Source of the DNA: Terasakiella sp033100395
GTDB lineage: Bacteria > Pseudomonadota > Alphaproteobacteria > Rhodospirillales > Terasakiellaceae
DNA: 64,000 bases
Assembly: GCF_033100395.1 (NCBI RefSeq)
Contig: NZ_JAWLVJ010000007.1
Span: 62,001-126,000 of the forward strand
Direction of reading: 5' to 3'
Shown: positions 32,979 to 41,965 of the stretch, piece by piece
Numbering within the stretch: position 1 is the stretch's first letter
Layout: every line of letters begins with the position of its first letter
Notes under the pieces: model-generated
What the model was told of the DNA's origin: nothing
Databases searched by the model: none
What the model saw: the letters and a program-made list of their open reading frames with translations, nothing else
Position numbers and translations under genes: made by a program

Positions 32979-35900
32979 ATGGGTGGTGTTCGCTTTGGTG
33001 TCTTTGCACAGCTGATTACCAGTTTTGTCCTGGCGGTAATCTTTACGGTGGCTGCTGCAGGGGTCGGCATTTTCTCGATTCAGAAATTTAATGACGGCAT
33101 TGAAGAAGTCGCCCTGTCTCGTCTACCCGCCATGACACTGGCTTATCAGCTCGGCCAGCAAAGTGAGGCCATTGTTGCAAGTGCGCCCATGTTGGTGCGG
33201 GTGACCACTCAGGCGCAACGCGAAACCATTTCCTTCAGAATTGCGGACCGGGTGCGCTGGCTGCAGGAAATTGTTGATTCGCTGCGGGTCTATGATGTGG
33301 ATGATAATATTCTGGAAGTCATCAACCTGACACGCCAACAACTGCTGGATAATTATGACCGTCTGGATGATCTGGTCAAACTGCGCATTGATATCGCCCT
33401 TGAAAAGAAAGAACGAAATCGGGAACTGCAGAAACTCATTCGTGAAAAAATAGAGTTCCAGTCCATGCCCCATGAATTGTGGGGGGAGTATTTTTATGAC
33501 CTGATTGATCAGTTGCTGATTTTTGAAACCTTGACTGACACGGCACAGATTGCCCAGTTGCGCCAACAGCTGCTTAACAAATTTGAAGAGTTGCGCAAGC
33601 TCGATATCCCGGCGTCAGAGGCCAAGACCATCGATCAAATCGCCATGCTGCGAAAGATTGCCTTGGGCGAAAGTGGCCTGATTGCACTTCAGTCGCGGGA
33701 AAAACGGGTGTCACAGCGGATTGTCGGTATTCTGGCGATTAATGAACGTCTTTCCAGTCGTTTTGTCTATTCGGTCAATGACCTGATCCGCCGCATGAAG
33801 GAAGAAATCGAAACAGACAGTCAGGCTTTTCAGCAATTGGTAGAAAGCCGTACACAGTTTCTGACCTTGATTGTTTTAGGCAGTGTGGCGGCCCTGAGTT
33901 TCCTTGGCGCGATTTATATCCGCCGGATTTTGAAACGCCTGAACGGTCTCAAACGATCCATGCGTATTCATGCAGATGGCGGGGAAACGGAAATCCCGCT
34001 GGAAGGTGAAGACGAGATTTCAGATATGGGCCATGCGCTGAAATATCTGGTGGATGAGATCGAAACCCGAGAAAAAGAAATCCGCCTCAGTGAAGCGCGG
34101 TTTCGGGACGTGGCTGAAGCGACATCTGACTGGTTTTGGGAAACGGATGCGGACCTTAAATTTTCGCTGGTTTCAGACCGTTTCTTTGAAATTACAGGCT
34201 TTGTGCGTGATGACCTGATTGGACGCACCCGTCTGGAATTCAGCGGACGTAGTGGTCGCGAACTGGATGACCCTGATAAATGGATCCATCACAGCAATGA
34301 TTTGAGCAACCGCCGCCGTTTCCGTGATTTTTCCTATTCCATTAAATGTCCTGACGGAGTTTGGCGTCAGATCAAGGTGTCCGGTAAACCGATCTTCAAT
34401 GGCGACGGTGATTTCCTGGGGTATCGCGGAACCGGGTCGGATATCACGGCGGAAACCCAAGCCAGAAGCCGCCTGATGGCGGCAAACGAGATTATGCCCG
34501 GGGCCTTTGCCCTTTGGGATCACGAAAATCGTCTGGTGCTGTGTAACCGGAAATATTATCAATATTATAAGGTCTTGAATGATCGCATCCGCCCGGGGGT
34601 TACCTTTGAAGAGCTGGCTCTGTTGCTGGAAGAACGCAAAGGTATCCGTGATGCCTATGGATATTCTGCGCGACGTCGGGAATTTCGCCAAAAGCCTGTG
34701 GGCGTCTTTATGGAAGCGCTATCCAACGGACGTTACCTGCAGGTAAGTGAAGCTTCCACCCTTGATGGGGGTACCGTGTCGCTGGTTATTGACATTACGG
34801 ACCGGGTGGAGGCTGAAACCCGTCTGGAGCAGGCGCGCCTTGATTCGGAAAATGCCAACAAGGCGAAATCCAAATTTCTTGCCGCTGCCAGCCATGACTT
34901 GCGTCAACCCTTGCACGCCATCGGGATGTTTCTGTCGGCCCTCGAAGATCGCCGTCGCAAAGATGATAGCGAAGAAGCCGCGGGCGACCTGCGCATCATT
35001 AATAACGTTTCCGATAGTCTGGAAGCTCTGCGTAGCTTGCTGAACGCACTTCTGGATATTTCCAAACTGGATGCAGGTGTGATGAAGGCAGAACCCACAA
35101 CGGTGATGTTGCGTCCGCTGTTTGATCGACTGATTAAGCAATATGAAGGTCGCGCGCTTGAAAAAAGCCTGCGTCTGAAATCCTTCTGCCCCAATATTGC
35201 GGTTCGAAGTGATCCGGTTCTGTTGGAACGGGTGCTGTCCAATCTGATCTCGAACGCCGTTCGCTATACATCTGAAGGCGGGATTTTGTTAGGGGCGCGG
35301 CGACGCGGTAACCATGTTCAGGTGCAGGTGACAGATACGGGTGTGGGCATTCCAAAAGAGCGTGTGAAAGATATTTTTGTTGAATTCCAACAGCTTGAAA
35401 ACCCGGCACGCGACCGTCGTCGTGGTCTTGGGCTGGGTCTTGCGATTGTGGAACGTGTGTTGGCCCTGTTGAATCATACGCTGAACCTGAAGTCCGTGGT
35501 AGGCAAAGGTGCGACCTTTGCTGTAATGCTGCCCGCTGATAAAGTCGTTGAAGTCCAGGATGAAGAAAAACCGGTTGAAGTCGCCCTGAGCGGTGGGGAA
35601 GTGCCGCTGATTATGGTGATTGATGATGAACCGGACATTTTGGAAGGCATGGAACATCTGATAAGAGGGTGGAAATACAATGTTGTGGCTTCTCTTTCAT
35701 CAGAAAGTGCGCTGAATGCATTGGATGAAATTGATCAGATGCCAAGCTTGATTTTGGCGGATTATCGATTGAACGAAGACCGCACAGGGGCAGATTGTAT
35801 TCGCCTTATCCATGAAAAATTGGGTGAAGCTATCCCGGCGGCGATCATTACCGGGGATACGGCACCGGACCGTATTCAGGAAGCCAAGGCCAGTGGCTTT

Positions 35901-35984
35901 ATCTTGCTGCATAAACCACTGCGCCCGGCCAAGCTGCGCCAGTTGATCCGCAGTGTGCAGGCAAAATCCTTCACTGGGGGCTAA
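32979..35984 (+). CDS. hybrid sensor histidine kinase with PAS domains and C-terminal receiver
   Basis: A 1001-residue membrane kinase. A membrane helix at about residues 9-30, a periplasmic helical sensor region of about 270 residues, a second helix near 302-320, then a HAMP-like linker, a PAS domain (ATSDWFWETDADLKFSLVSD), a second PAS-like domain, and HisKA with phospho-acceptor His639 in ASHDLRQPLHA. The HATPase_c domain (LLERVLSNLISNAVRYT) is followed by a receiver with Asp928 (LILADYRLNED). The HDLRQPLHA kinase group often works in branched phosphorelays. It is followed by a LuxR-type regulator gene and preceded by the sRNA pair, so one signalling locus is likely. Confidence 0.92.
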   Translation: MGGVRFGVFAQLITSFVLAVIFTVAAAGVGIFSIQKFNDGIEEVALSRLPAMTLAYQLGQQSEAIVASAPMLVRVTTQAQRETISFRIADRVRWLQEIVDSLRVYDVDDNILEVINLTRQQLLDNYDRLDDLVKLRIDIALEKKERNRELQKLIREKIEFQSMPHELWGEYFYDLIDQLLIFETLTDTAQIAQLRQQLLNKFEELRKLDIPASEAKTIDQIAMLRKIALGESGLIALQSREKRVSQRIVGILAINERLSSRFVYSVNDLIRRMKEEIETDSQAFQQLVESRTQFLTLIVLGSVAALSFLGAIYIRRILKRLNGLKRSMRIHADGGETEIPLEGEDEISDMGHALKYLVDEIETREKEIRLSEARFRDVAEATSDWFWETDADLKFSLVSDRFFEITGFVRDDLIGRTRLEFSGRSGRELDDPDKWIHHSNDLSNRRRFRDFSYSIKCPDGVWRQIKVSGKPIFNGDGDFLGYRGTGSDITAETQARSRLMAANEIMPGAFALWDHENRLVLCNRKYYQYYKVLNDRIRPGVTFEELALLLEERKGIRDAYGYSARRREFRQKPVGVFMEALSNGRYLQVSEASTLDGGTVSLVIDITDRVEAETRLEQARLDSENANKAKSKFLAAASHDLRQPLHAIGMFLSALEDRRRKDDSEEAAGDLRIINNVSDSLEALRSLLNALLDISKLDAGVMKAEPTTVMLRPLFDRLIKQYEGRALEKSLRLKSFCPNIAVRSDPVLLERVLSNLISNAVRYTSEGGILLGARRRGNHVQVQVTDTGVGIPKERVKDIFVEFQQLENPARDRRRGLGLGLAIVERVLALLNHTLNLKSVVGKGATFAVMLPADKVVEVQDEEKPVEVALSGGEVPLIMVIDDEPDILEGMEHLIRGWKYNVVASLSSESALNALDEIDQMPSLILADYRLNEDRTGADCIRLIHEKLGEAIPAAIITGDTAPDRIQEAKASGFILLHKPLRPAKLRQLIRSVQAKSFTGG

Positions 35985-36062
35985 AAATCATTTTTGATTG
36001 TCCGCTCTATTTGCTACCTTGACCATCCGAACAAGAATAATAACGTTGGAAACCCTATAACC

Positions 36063-37139
36063 ATGAAAACCACATTTGTTGTTGCTGATGATCACCCGCT
36101 CGTTCTTGAAGGGGTAAAAGGTGTTCTGCGTTCAATGGAACCGGATGCCGATATTCTGCAGGCAACCAGCTATCCTGATCTGTTGGAAGTCTTGTCTCAG
36201 GACCTGGATTTCTCGTTGGTGATTGCGGATTTGAATATGCCGGGAATGGCAGGGTTGGACGGTATCCGCGCGGTACAGAATAAACGCCCGGAAGTGCCGA
36301 TCATTATTATTTCAGCGACTGAAAGCCAGAAAGCGATCAACAAGACGCTGGAATGCGGTGTGGCAGGCTACATGTTTAAATCCTTCAGTCATCAGCAAAT
36401 GCAGGCCGCCCTTGAAGCCGTGCTGGAAGGCGAAACCTTCGTTCCGGAACCTGGTACGCAAATGCTCAGCAGTGATGAATTTGAAGATGACAAGAAAACC
36501 AACTTTGGCGCAGCCGCACTTAACCGCCTGCCCATGGGGGTGGTCATTGTTGATAAGGATGCAAGCGTTGTGTTTATGAATAACGCCGCTTCCGATATTT
36601 TTGCCTTAAGTGACGGTGTCGATGTGGGTGCAACAAGCATTTTCAGGACGTCCAAAGTGGCGGAAACCAAAACTTTGCACAGTATGATTTCCGATGCGGC
36701 CGTTGATCTGGGCTCTGCCGATGAAATGGACCGCGAAGGTGGCGCGATGACGGTATCTCGCCCATCTCTGAAACGTGATTTCTCTTTGTTGGTTGTACCG
36801 CTGCCGGATGATGAAGATATATCGTCTGATACCGGGAATGTGGCGGTCTTTATTAATGACCCTGAAAAACATAACGAACCCCCAACGGGCGTGCTGGCCC
36901 GCCTTTATGGACTGACAGAGGCCGAAGCCCGTTTGTTGCAGGCCCTGATCGTCGGCAAAAAGCTGGAAACCGTTTCTGAAGACTTTGGCGTCTCCATGAA
37001 CACGGTACGTTCGCATTTGAAACAGGTCTTCCGCAAAACCGGAACCAACCGCCAGCCCGAACTGGTCAGTCTGGTGATGAACAGTTCGGCCCTTTTGGCA
37101 TCGAACCCGGTTGAGATTGAAGAAGGGTATGATGACTGA
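36063..37139 (+). CDS. response regulator, REC-PAS-LuxR HTH
   Basis: A 358-residue regulator; ATG 36063 starts exactly at the receiver (MKTTFVVADDHPLVLEGVKG). The receiver has the phospho-acceptor Asp56 (VIADLNMPGMAG). Residues about 145-275 form a PAS-like domain (LNRLPMGVVIVDKDASVVFMNNAA), which is unusual between a receiver and a GerE-type HTH. The C-terminal HTH (LTEAEARLLQALIVGKKLETV, NTVRSHLKQVFRKTG) resembles LuxR family members. It probably takes phosphate from the adjacent hybrid kinase. Its targets might include the palindromes before the sRNA genes; this is untested. Its end overlaps the DksA-like gene. Confidence 0.9.
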   Translation: MKTTFVVADDHPLVLEGVKGVLRSMEPDADILQATSYPDLLEVLSQDLDFSLVIADLNMPGMAGLDGIRAVQNKRPEVPIIIISATESQKAINKTLECGVAGYMFKSFSHQQMQAALEAVLEGETFVPEPGTQMLSSDEFEDDKKTNFGAAALNRLPMGVVIVDKDASVVFMNNAASDIFALSDGVDVGATSIFRTSKVAETKTLHSMISDAAVDLGSADEMDREGGAMTVSRPSLKRDFSLLVVPLPDDEDISSDTGNVAVFINDPEKHNEPPTGVLARLYGLTEAEARLLQALIVGKKLETVSEDFGVSMNTVRSHLKQVFRKTGTNRQPELVSLVMNSSALLASNPVEIEEGYDD

Positions 37140-37470
37140 CCTGGATATTGATCTCTTTAAACAGAAGCTGTTGGACCATCGCGATGACCTGTTAAAGCTG
37201 GAAGCGGAAACAGAAGAAGGTCGCCAGCCCGTTGAATTGGATCAGACAAAGGTCGGCAGGTTATCGCGCATGGATGCCCTGCAGGGCCAGGCCATGGCCT
37301 TAGCGGTTGAACAAAGACGTAAAAATGAATTACAACGCATTGACGCGGCCCTTAATCGCATTGAGGAAGGTGATTTTGGGTATTGCATCAGTTGTGATGA
37401 AGAAATTGCACCAAAGCGGCTGGAACTTGATCCGGCCGTTCCAACATGTATCAAATGTGCAGAAAAATAA
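37132..37470 (+). CDS. TraR/DksA-family zinc-finger protein
   Basis: A 112-residue protein with an N-terminal helical hairpin (about residues 5-75) and a C-terminal zinc finger, CISCDEEIAPKRLELD then CIKC, a C-x2-C-x17-C-x2-C pattern. It resembles short DksA/TraR proteins that bind in the RNA polymerase secondary channel. The start is chosen at 37132, with AAGAAGG upstream; 37129 is also possible. It overlaps the response regulator stop by eight bases, suggesting co-translation. Whether it acts with ppGpp is unknown. Confidence 0.88.
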   Translation: MTDLDIDLFKQKLLDHRDDLLKLEAETEEGRQPVELDQTKVGRLSRMDALQGQAMALAVEQRRKNELQRIDAALNRIEEGDFGYCISCDEEIAPKRLELDPAVPTCIKCAEK

Positions 37471-37482
37471 GAGGAAACAATA

Positions 37483-37794
37483 ATGGACAAACAAACACAG
37501 ACTGAACTTGAAGCCGCTGCCTTTCGTGGCCTTGTTGCACATTTGCAAAACCGTTCAGACGTACAGAACATCGATATCATGAACCTAGCGGGCTTTTGCC
37601 GTAATTGTCTGGCGAAATGGTACAAGGCAGCTGCGAACGAGCAAAATGTGGAGCTTTCCATGGATGAAGCCAAGGAAGTGATCTACGGCATGCCGTATTC
37701 TGAATATAAAGACAAATATCAGGAAAAAGCATCGGATGAGCAAATGGAAAAATTTGCTGATAAATCCGGTCATGCGGTCATTAAAGGGCTTTAA
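37483..37794 (+). CDS. DUF1244 family protein
   Basis: A 103-residue cytoplasmic protein with the conserved cysteine segment GFCRNCLAKWYKAAA around residues 38-52 and the YGMPYSEYKDKYQ stretch near residue 65, both diagnostic of DUF1244. The family is conserved in Alpha- and Gammaproteobacteria and has no settled function. It follows the DksA-like gene by 12 bp (AGAGGAAACA ribosome site) and precedes the NadQ-like gene by six bp, so the three probably share a transcript. Confidence 0.88.
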   Translation: MDKQTQTELEAAAFRGLVAHLQNRSDVQNIDIMNLAGFCRNCLAKWYKAAANEQNVELSMDEAKEVIYGMPYSEYKDKYQEKASDEQMEKFADKSGHAVIKGL

Positions 37795-37800
37795 GATCAG

Positions 37801-38829
37801 ATGACGTTCGGGGCACAACAGTTTGAGGATGCAGGCAGCGTTCAGATCGGTCTGACAGCGGTAATTGTCGCTGTGACCGATGATGAACCGCGTATCCTCG
37901 TTGTGCGCCGGGTGGACCATGCGCTGGCCTCCAACGAAGAAGGCGTGGCGCGTGAAGGTGATATTCTGAATGATGACAGTCTGGAAGCCCTGCCTTATGG
38001 TCCGTTCTACCCCGGTCGTCACCGTACCCTTGATGCGGGTCTGCGCGGCTGGGTGGAAGAACAGACGCAGCTGGACCTTGGATATGTGGAACAGCTCTAT
38101 ACCTTTGGCGATCGCGGCCGTGATCCGCGTGAACAGGAACTGGGTGCACGGGTTCTTTCCATTGGTTACCTAGCTTTGGCGCAGGAAGCCAAGCCCGCCG
38201 GAGCAGGGGAAGCCTTGTGGCAAAACTGGTATCGCTATTTCCCATGGGAAGACTGGCGCGCCGGAAAACCTGCGATCCTGACGGAAGAAATTGAACCGGG
38301 CCTGGATGAATGGGCAGCCCAAGCTGAAAGCCCGGCAGAAATCCGCGAACGCTTTGCCCGGATTGATGCCACCTTCGGGTCCGAAGAAGTGCGCTGGAAC
38401 GAAGACCGGGTGCTGGAACGCTACGAATTGCTCTACGAGGCAGGCATCGTGACCGAAGCCCAACGCGATCAGGGCGACGACATAACATTTTCCGTCCACA
38501 GCCATCCCATGGTTTTGGACCACCGCCGTATTCTGGCAACCGCCATGGGTCGTTTACGCGGAAAGCTTAAGTATCGCCCCGTGGTGTTCGAACTCGTCCC
38601 TCCCACCTTTACCCTGTTTGAACTGCAAAAAGCAGTTGAAGCCATTTCCGGCAACCTTCTCCACAAACAAAACTTCCGTCGTCTGGTTGAGAAGAGTGGT
38701 CTGGTGGAAGGTACCGGGAAGTTTGAGAGCAGGACAGGGGGGAGGCCTGCTGAAACGTATAGGTATGTCAGGGATATTCTGGCAGAGCGTTTGACTGCGG
38801 GGCCACGGTTGCCTGTTGGGAAGCGTTAG
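37801..38829 (+). CDS. nadQ: NadQ-like NUDIX-related transcriptional regulator of NAD synthesis
   Basis: A 342-residue protein. The N-terminal 190 residues look like a degenerate NUDIX domain (IQIGLTAVIVAVTDDEPRILVVRR; YPGRHRTLDAGLRGWVEEQT in place of a canonical Nudix box), and the C-terminal 100 residues form a winged helix (FELVPPTFTLFELQKAVEAI, HKQNFRRLVEKSGLV, GRPAETYRY). This combination matches NrtR/NadQ regulators. Proteins of this type repress nadABC in Alphaproteobacteria, and here nadABC lies 500 bp downstream with a clear inverted-repeat operator. The Nudix part is probably a ligand sensor rather than a hydrolase, because the catalytic GxxxxxEx7REUxEExGU box is not intact. Confidence 0.82.
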   Translation: MTFGAQQFEDAGSVQIGLTAVIVAVTDDEPRILVVRRVDHALASNEEGVAREGDILNDDSLEALPYGPFYPGRHRTLDAGLRGWVEEQTQLDLGYVEQLYTFGDRGRDPREQELGARVLSIGYLALAQEAKPAGAGEALWQNWYRYFPWEDWRAGKPAILTEEIEPGLDEWAAQAESPAEIRERFARIDATFGSEEVRWNEDRVLERYELLYEAGIVTEAQRDQGDDITFSVHSHPMVLDHRRILATAMGRLRGKLKYRPVVFELVPPTFTLFELQKAVEAISGNLLHKQNFRRLVEKSGLVEGTGKFESRTGGRPAETYRYVRDILAERLTAGPRLPVGKR

Positions 38830-38834
38830 AAAGA

Positions 38835-39134
38835 TTGTTTTTTTTATTTTATCGAAAAGAGAAAATTGAACAATTGGTAGCAGCCTTGGGTGATGCTAAG
38901 GAGTTGTTGCTGTCAAATATTGAACTTCCAGGGTATGGAATGAGTGCCAAGGCAGTGCTTGCAGTGCTGGATCAAGAGTTGGATAATATAAAGAATGGCC
39001 AAAAGTTAGATAGAAATGAGTTGTATGCTCTATTTAGTATTGCGCAAGAATGGGATGATTTGACAGTTCAAATGAATAAAGATGATGGTGAGTTAGCATC
39101 TAAGATAGCTGTTCGAATTATTGATTTGTTATAA
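38835..39134 (+). CDS. small A+T-rich hypothetical protein
   Basis: An open frame of 99 codons with a possible TTG start five bases after the nadQ stop. The product would be mostly helical and soluble (KEKIEQLVAALGDAKELLL, LAVLDQELDNIKNGQKLDRN). Base composition is clearly richer in A+T than the genes on either side, and codon use differs, which suggests a recently acquired or fast-evolving gene. I recognise no family. The only internal ATG in frame (38939) would remove the first third. It may be real because helix-like periodicity is good, but expression is unproven. Confidence 0.45.
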   Translation: MFFLFYRKEKIEQLVAALGDAKELLLSNIELPGYGMSAKAVLAVLDQELDNIKNGQKLDRNELYALFSIAQEWDDLTVQMNKDDGELASKIAVRIIDLL

Positions 39135-39241
39135 CTGAGCTTCTTTATTCTACTAATGTCAAAAAAGTTACACATTAAAATCATTAAATAACAATCGCTT
39201 AACCCCTACATTCCTTTCTGCAATGCAAAAAAATCTTGACC

Positions 39242-39342
39242 TATACTCAAGTTGAACATAAGTTATGCTCAAATGGAGGTTAATGATTCTGTCATATTTC
39301 TCTCCAAAATTTTTTACCAAGCATATACTCGTTTTGAGTATA
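39242..39342. promoter_or_regulatory. nadABC promoter region with NadQ-type inverted-repeat operators
   Basis: TATACTCGTTTTGAGTATA (39324-39342) is a perfect 7-5-7 inverted repeat ending at the nadA ribosome site (AAGGAG from 39342). A second site, TATACTC-AAGTT-GAACATA (39242-39260), has the same left arm and spacing with two mismatches, and overlaps the spacer of a likely promoter with TTGACC at 39237-39242. A further TTATGCTCAAA lies at 39263. Two operators could block both initiation and elongation. Assignment to NadQ rests on the adjacent gene and on the kind of genes controlled. Confidence 0.7.
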
Positions 39343-39355
39343 AGGAGCCTTAAAG

Positions 39356-40375
39356 ATGACTGCCGCAGCCAAACAGCTGGACGAAGAATTCGAATATACT
39401 GCCGACGTTGCAGCGCGCATGGCGCCTGTGTTTGAGCGTGTGAAAGCCCATATCAGCGCAGAAGAATGGCCTGTTATTGCCCCTTACGTGGATGAGATTC
39501 TTCGCCTGAAGGAAGAAAAGAATGCAGTTATCCTGGCGCATAACTATCAGACACGCGATATCTTCCACTGTGTCTCTGACATCGTTGGCGACAGTCTTGC
39601 TTTGGCGGTAAAAGCCAAGGAAGTTGAAGCCGACGTGATGGTGGTTTGTGGTGTGCACTTTATGGCCGAAACTGCCAAATTGCTGAACCCGTCCAAGAAA
39701 GTTCTGATCCCGGACCCGGAAGCCGGTTGTTCTCTGGCGGAAAGTATTACGGGTGCTGACGTTCAAAAACTGCGCGAAGATAACCCGGGTGTGCCGATCT
39801 GTACCTACGTGAATACATCTGCCGAAGTTAAGGCGCATGTGGATATTTGCTGTACTTCTGCAAACGCGAAAAAGATTGTTGAATCACTTGATAGCGACAA
39901 GGTTCTGCTGGTGCCGGATCAGTTCCTGGCGGCCAACGTTGCCAAGACAACGGATGTTGAAATCCTGACATGGCCGGGCCAGTGCGAAGTACACGAGCTT
40001 TACAAAAAAGAAGACATGGTTCAGCTGCGCAAAGATCACCCGGAAGTGGTCATCGTGGCCCACCCTGAATGCCCACCTGAAGTGCTGGATGAAGCTGATT
40101 TTTCCGGCTCCACCACGGGCATGGCGGATTATGTGAAAGAGAACAAGCCGGAACTGGTCGCGTTGATCACAGAATGTTCCATGTCTGACAACATCCGTGC
40201 GGATTGTCCGGACAGTGAATTCATCATGTCCTGTTCCATGTGCCCACACATGAAGAAAATCACGCTGGAAAAGATCATTCATTGCCTGCGTGATCTGTCC
40301 AACGAAGTCTTTGTTGATGAGGAACTGGCGGTACCAGCACGCGCTTCTATCGAAGCCATGATTGCGGCCAGCTAA
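39356..40375 (+). CDS. nadA: quinolinate synthase
   Basis: A 339-residue 4Fe-4S enzyme that condenses iminoaspartate with dihydroxyacetone phosphate to quinolinate. Motifs include AVILAHNYQTRDIFHCVSD near residue 60, VVCGVHFMAETAKLLNPSK near 97 and the late cysteine region SCSMCPHMKKITLEK near 290, which supply cluster ligands. It heads the nadABC operon under the operators just upstream, with AAGGAG eight bases before the ATG. nadB follows by nine bp. Confidence 0.96.
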   Translation: MTAAAKQLDEEFEYTADVAARMAPVFERVKAHISAEEWPVIAPYVDEILRLKEEKNAVILAHNYQTRDIFHCVSDIVGDSLALAVKAKEVEADVMVVCGVHFMAETAKLLNPSKKVLIPDPEAGCSLAESITGADVQKLREDNPGVPICTYVNTSAEVKAHVDICCTSANAKKIVESLDSDKVLLVPDQFLAANVAKTTDVEILTWPGQCEVHELYKKEDMVQLRKDHPEVVIVAHPECPPEVLDEADFSGSTTGMADYVKENKPELVALITECSMSDNIRADCPDSEFIMSCSMCPHMKKITLEKIIHCLRDLSNEVFVDEELAVPARASIEAMIAAS

Positions 40376-40384
40376 GCTTTTAAA

Positions 40385-41965
40385 ATGAAACAGCTTCAAA
40401 CAGATGTTCTGATTATCGGGGCAGGGGCGGCTGGCCTGGTCAGCGCCCTTGATCTTGAAGAACAGGATGTCATCGTGCTGGCCAAAGCCCCTGTGGGCGA
40501 AGGGTCCAGCAGTTCCTGGGCGCAGGGCGGTATTGCTGCTGCGGTTGGCGATGATGACCACCCGGAACATCATAAGCGCGATACGCTGGACGTTGGTGTG
40601 GACCTGTCTTGTGAAAAGGCCGCCCATGTCATCACCCATGAAGGACCGGAACTAATCGACGCCCTGATTGCCTGGGGTGTCAATTTTGACCGTAACCCCG
40701 AAGGCCATCTGTCGTTGGGGCGCGAAGCTGCGCATTCTTTCCGCCGTATTCTGCATGCCGAAGGCGATAGCACGGGTAAAGAGATCATGCGTGCGCTGGG
40801 ACAGGCTGTTTTACATAGCGATCATATCCGCCTTCTACCCGACGCCGCAGCTTACGAGCTGATCGGACAAGATGGCCGCGTCGTTGGCGCACGTGCCCGC
40901 AGCCATGCGGGGCAAGAGGTTGCAATCTCTGCCAAGGCTGTCGTTATGGCAACAGGTGGCGTTGGCAACCTGTTTGGTTATACGACAAATCCAGCTGAAT
41001 CTTCTGGTGAGGGCCTTGCGATGGCGGCGACTGTCGGCGCGCGTATGGCGGACCTGGAATTCGTACAGTTTCACCCGACCGCTATCGATGTGGGCGTGAA
41101 ACCCATGCCACTGGCAACCGAAGCCTTGCGCGGTGAAGGGGCGCATCTGATCGATGGGCGCGGTGTACGCTTTATGCCCTCTGTCCATAAAGATGCAGAA
41201 CTTGCCCCGCGCGATGTGGTGGCCCGTGCCATCTGGCGACGCGTCAAGGCAGGCGATAAGGTCTATCTGGATTGCCGCGAGGCTGTGGGCGAAAGCTTTA
41301 AAGATCGTTTCCCGACCGTTTACGGCTATTGTAAAGAGGCTGGCCTTGACCCGGCGACCCAACCCATCCCGGTGACCCCGGCAGCCCACTATCACATGGG
41401 GGGGATTGATGTGGACTTGAACGGTCAGACTTCGCTGAATGGCCTATGGGCTGTGGGGGAAGTGGCTTGTACGGGTGTTCATGGCGCAAACCGTCTGGCA
41501 AGTAACTCTTTGCTGGAAGCCGTTGTTTTTGGTCGTCGTGTAGCAAAAGATATTCTGGCCGCTGATCTTGCAGAAACACAGATTACAGAAATTGCACCAT
41601 CACCATCTGGTGCGTTGGATCTAACCGATCAGCTGGCAAACGTCCTTTATGGCGCAGCGGGCGTAGAACGCAGTGAGGCCGGGCTTTATACTGCGCTGGC
41701 ACAAGTGGTGGCCTGGGAAGAAAAACAGGCAAGCTTTACACCGCAGTTTAAAAACAAGCTGATTGCTTCGAAAATGATTTTGGCCTGCGCGCTGGAACGT
41801 CGTGAAAGCAGGGGCGGGCATTTCCGCAGTGACTACCCTGACACAGACGTAAATCAGGCACAGCGCAGCAAAACCACACTTAAAGAAATTAACGCATTTA
41901 TTCGTGGCCTCAATCTCGGGGCCGACATTCAAGGGACCATTCAGTCATGTCAGACGCCGGCGTAA
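40385..41965 (+). CDS. nadB: L-aspartate oxidase
   Basis: A 526-residue FAD flavoprotein making iminoaspartate for NadA. The FAD-binding N-terminus reads TDVLIIGAGAAGLVSALDLEE, followed by SSSSWAQGGIAAAVG, RILHAEGDSTGKEIM and the active-site region HYHMGGIDVDLNGQTS. ERRESRGGHFRSDYP lies near the C-terminus. Length and motifs are normal. It overlaps nadC by 19 bases, indicating tight co-translation. Confidence 0.96.
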   Translation: MKQLQTDVLIIGAGAAGLVSALDLEEQDVIVLAKAPVGEGSSSSWAQGGIAAAVGDDDHPEHHKRDTLDVGVDLSCEKAAHVITHEGPELIDALIAWGVNFDRNPEGHLSLGREAAHSFRRILHAEGDSTGKEIMRALGQAVLHSDHIRLLPDAAAYELIGQDGRVVGARARSHAGQEVAISAKAVVMATGGVGNLFGYTTNPAESSGEGLAMAATVGARMADLEFVQFHPTAIDVGVKPMPLATEALRGEGAHLIDGRGVRFMPSVHKDAELAPRDVVARAIWRRVKAGDKVYLDCREAVGESFKDRFPTVYGYCKEAGLDPATQPIPVTPAAHYHMGGIDVDLNGQTSLNGLWAVGEVACTGVHGANRLASNSLLEAVVFGRRVAKDILAADLAETQITEIAPSPSGALDLTDQLANVLYGAAGVERSEAGLYTALAQVVAWEEKQASFTPQFKNKLIASKMILACALERRESRGGHFRSDYPDTDVNQAQRSKTTLKEINAFIRGLNLGADIQGTIQSCQTPA

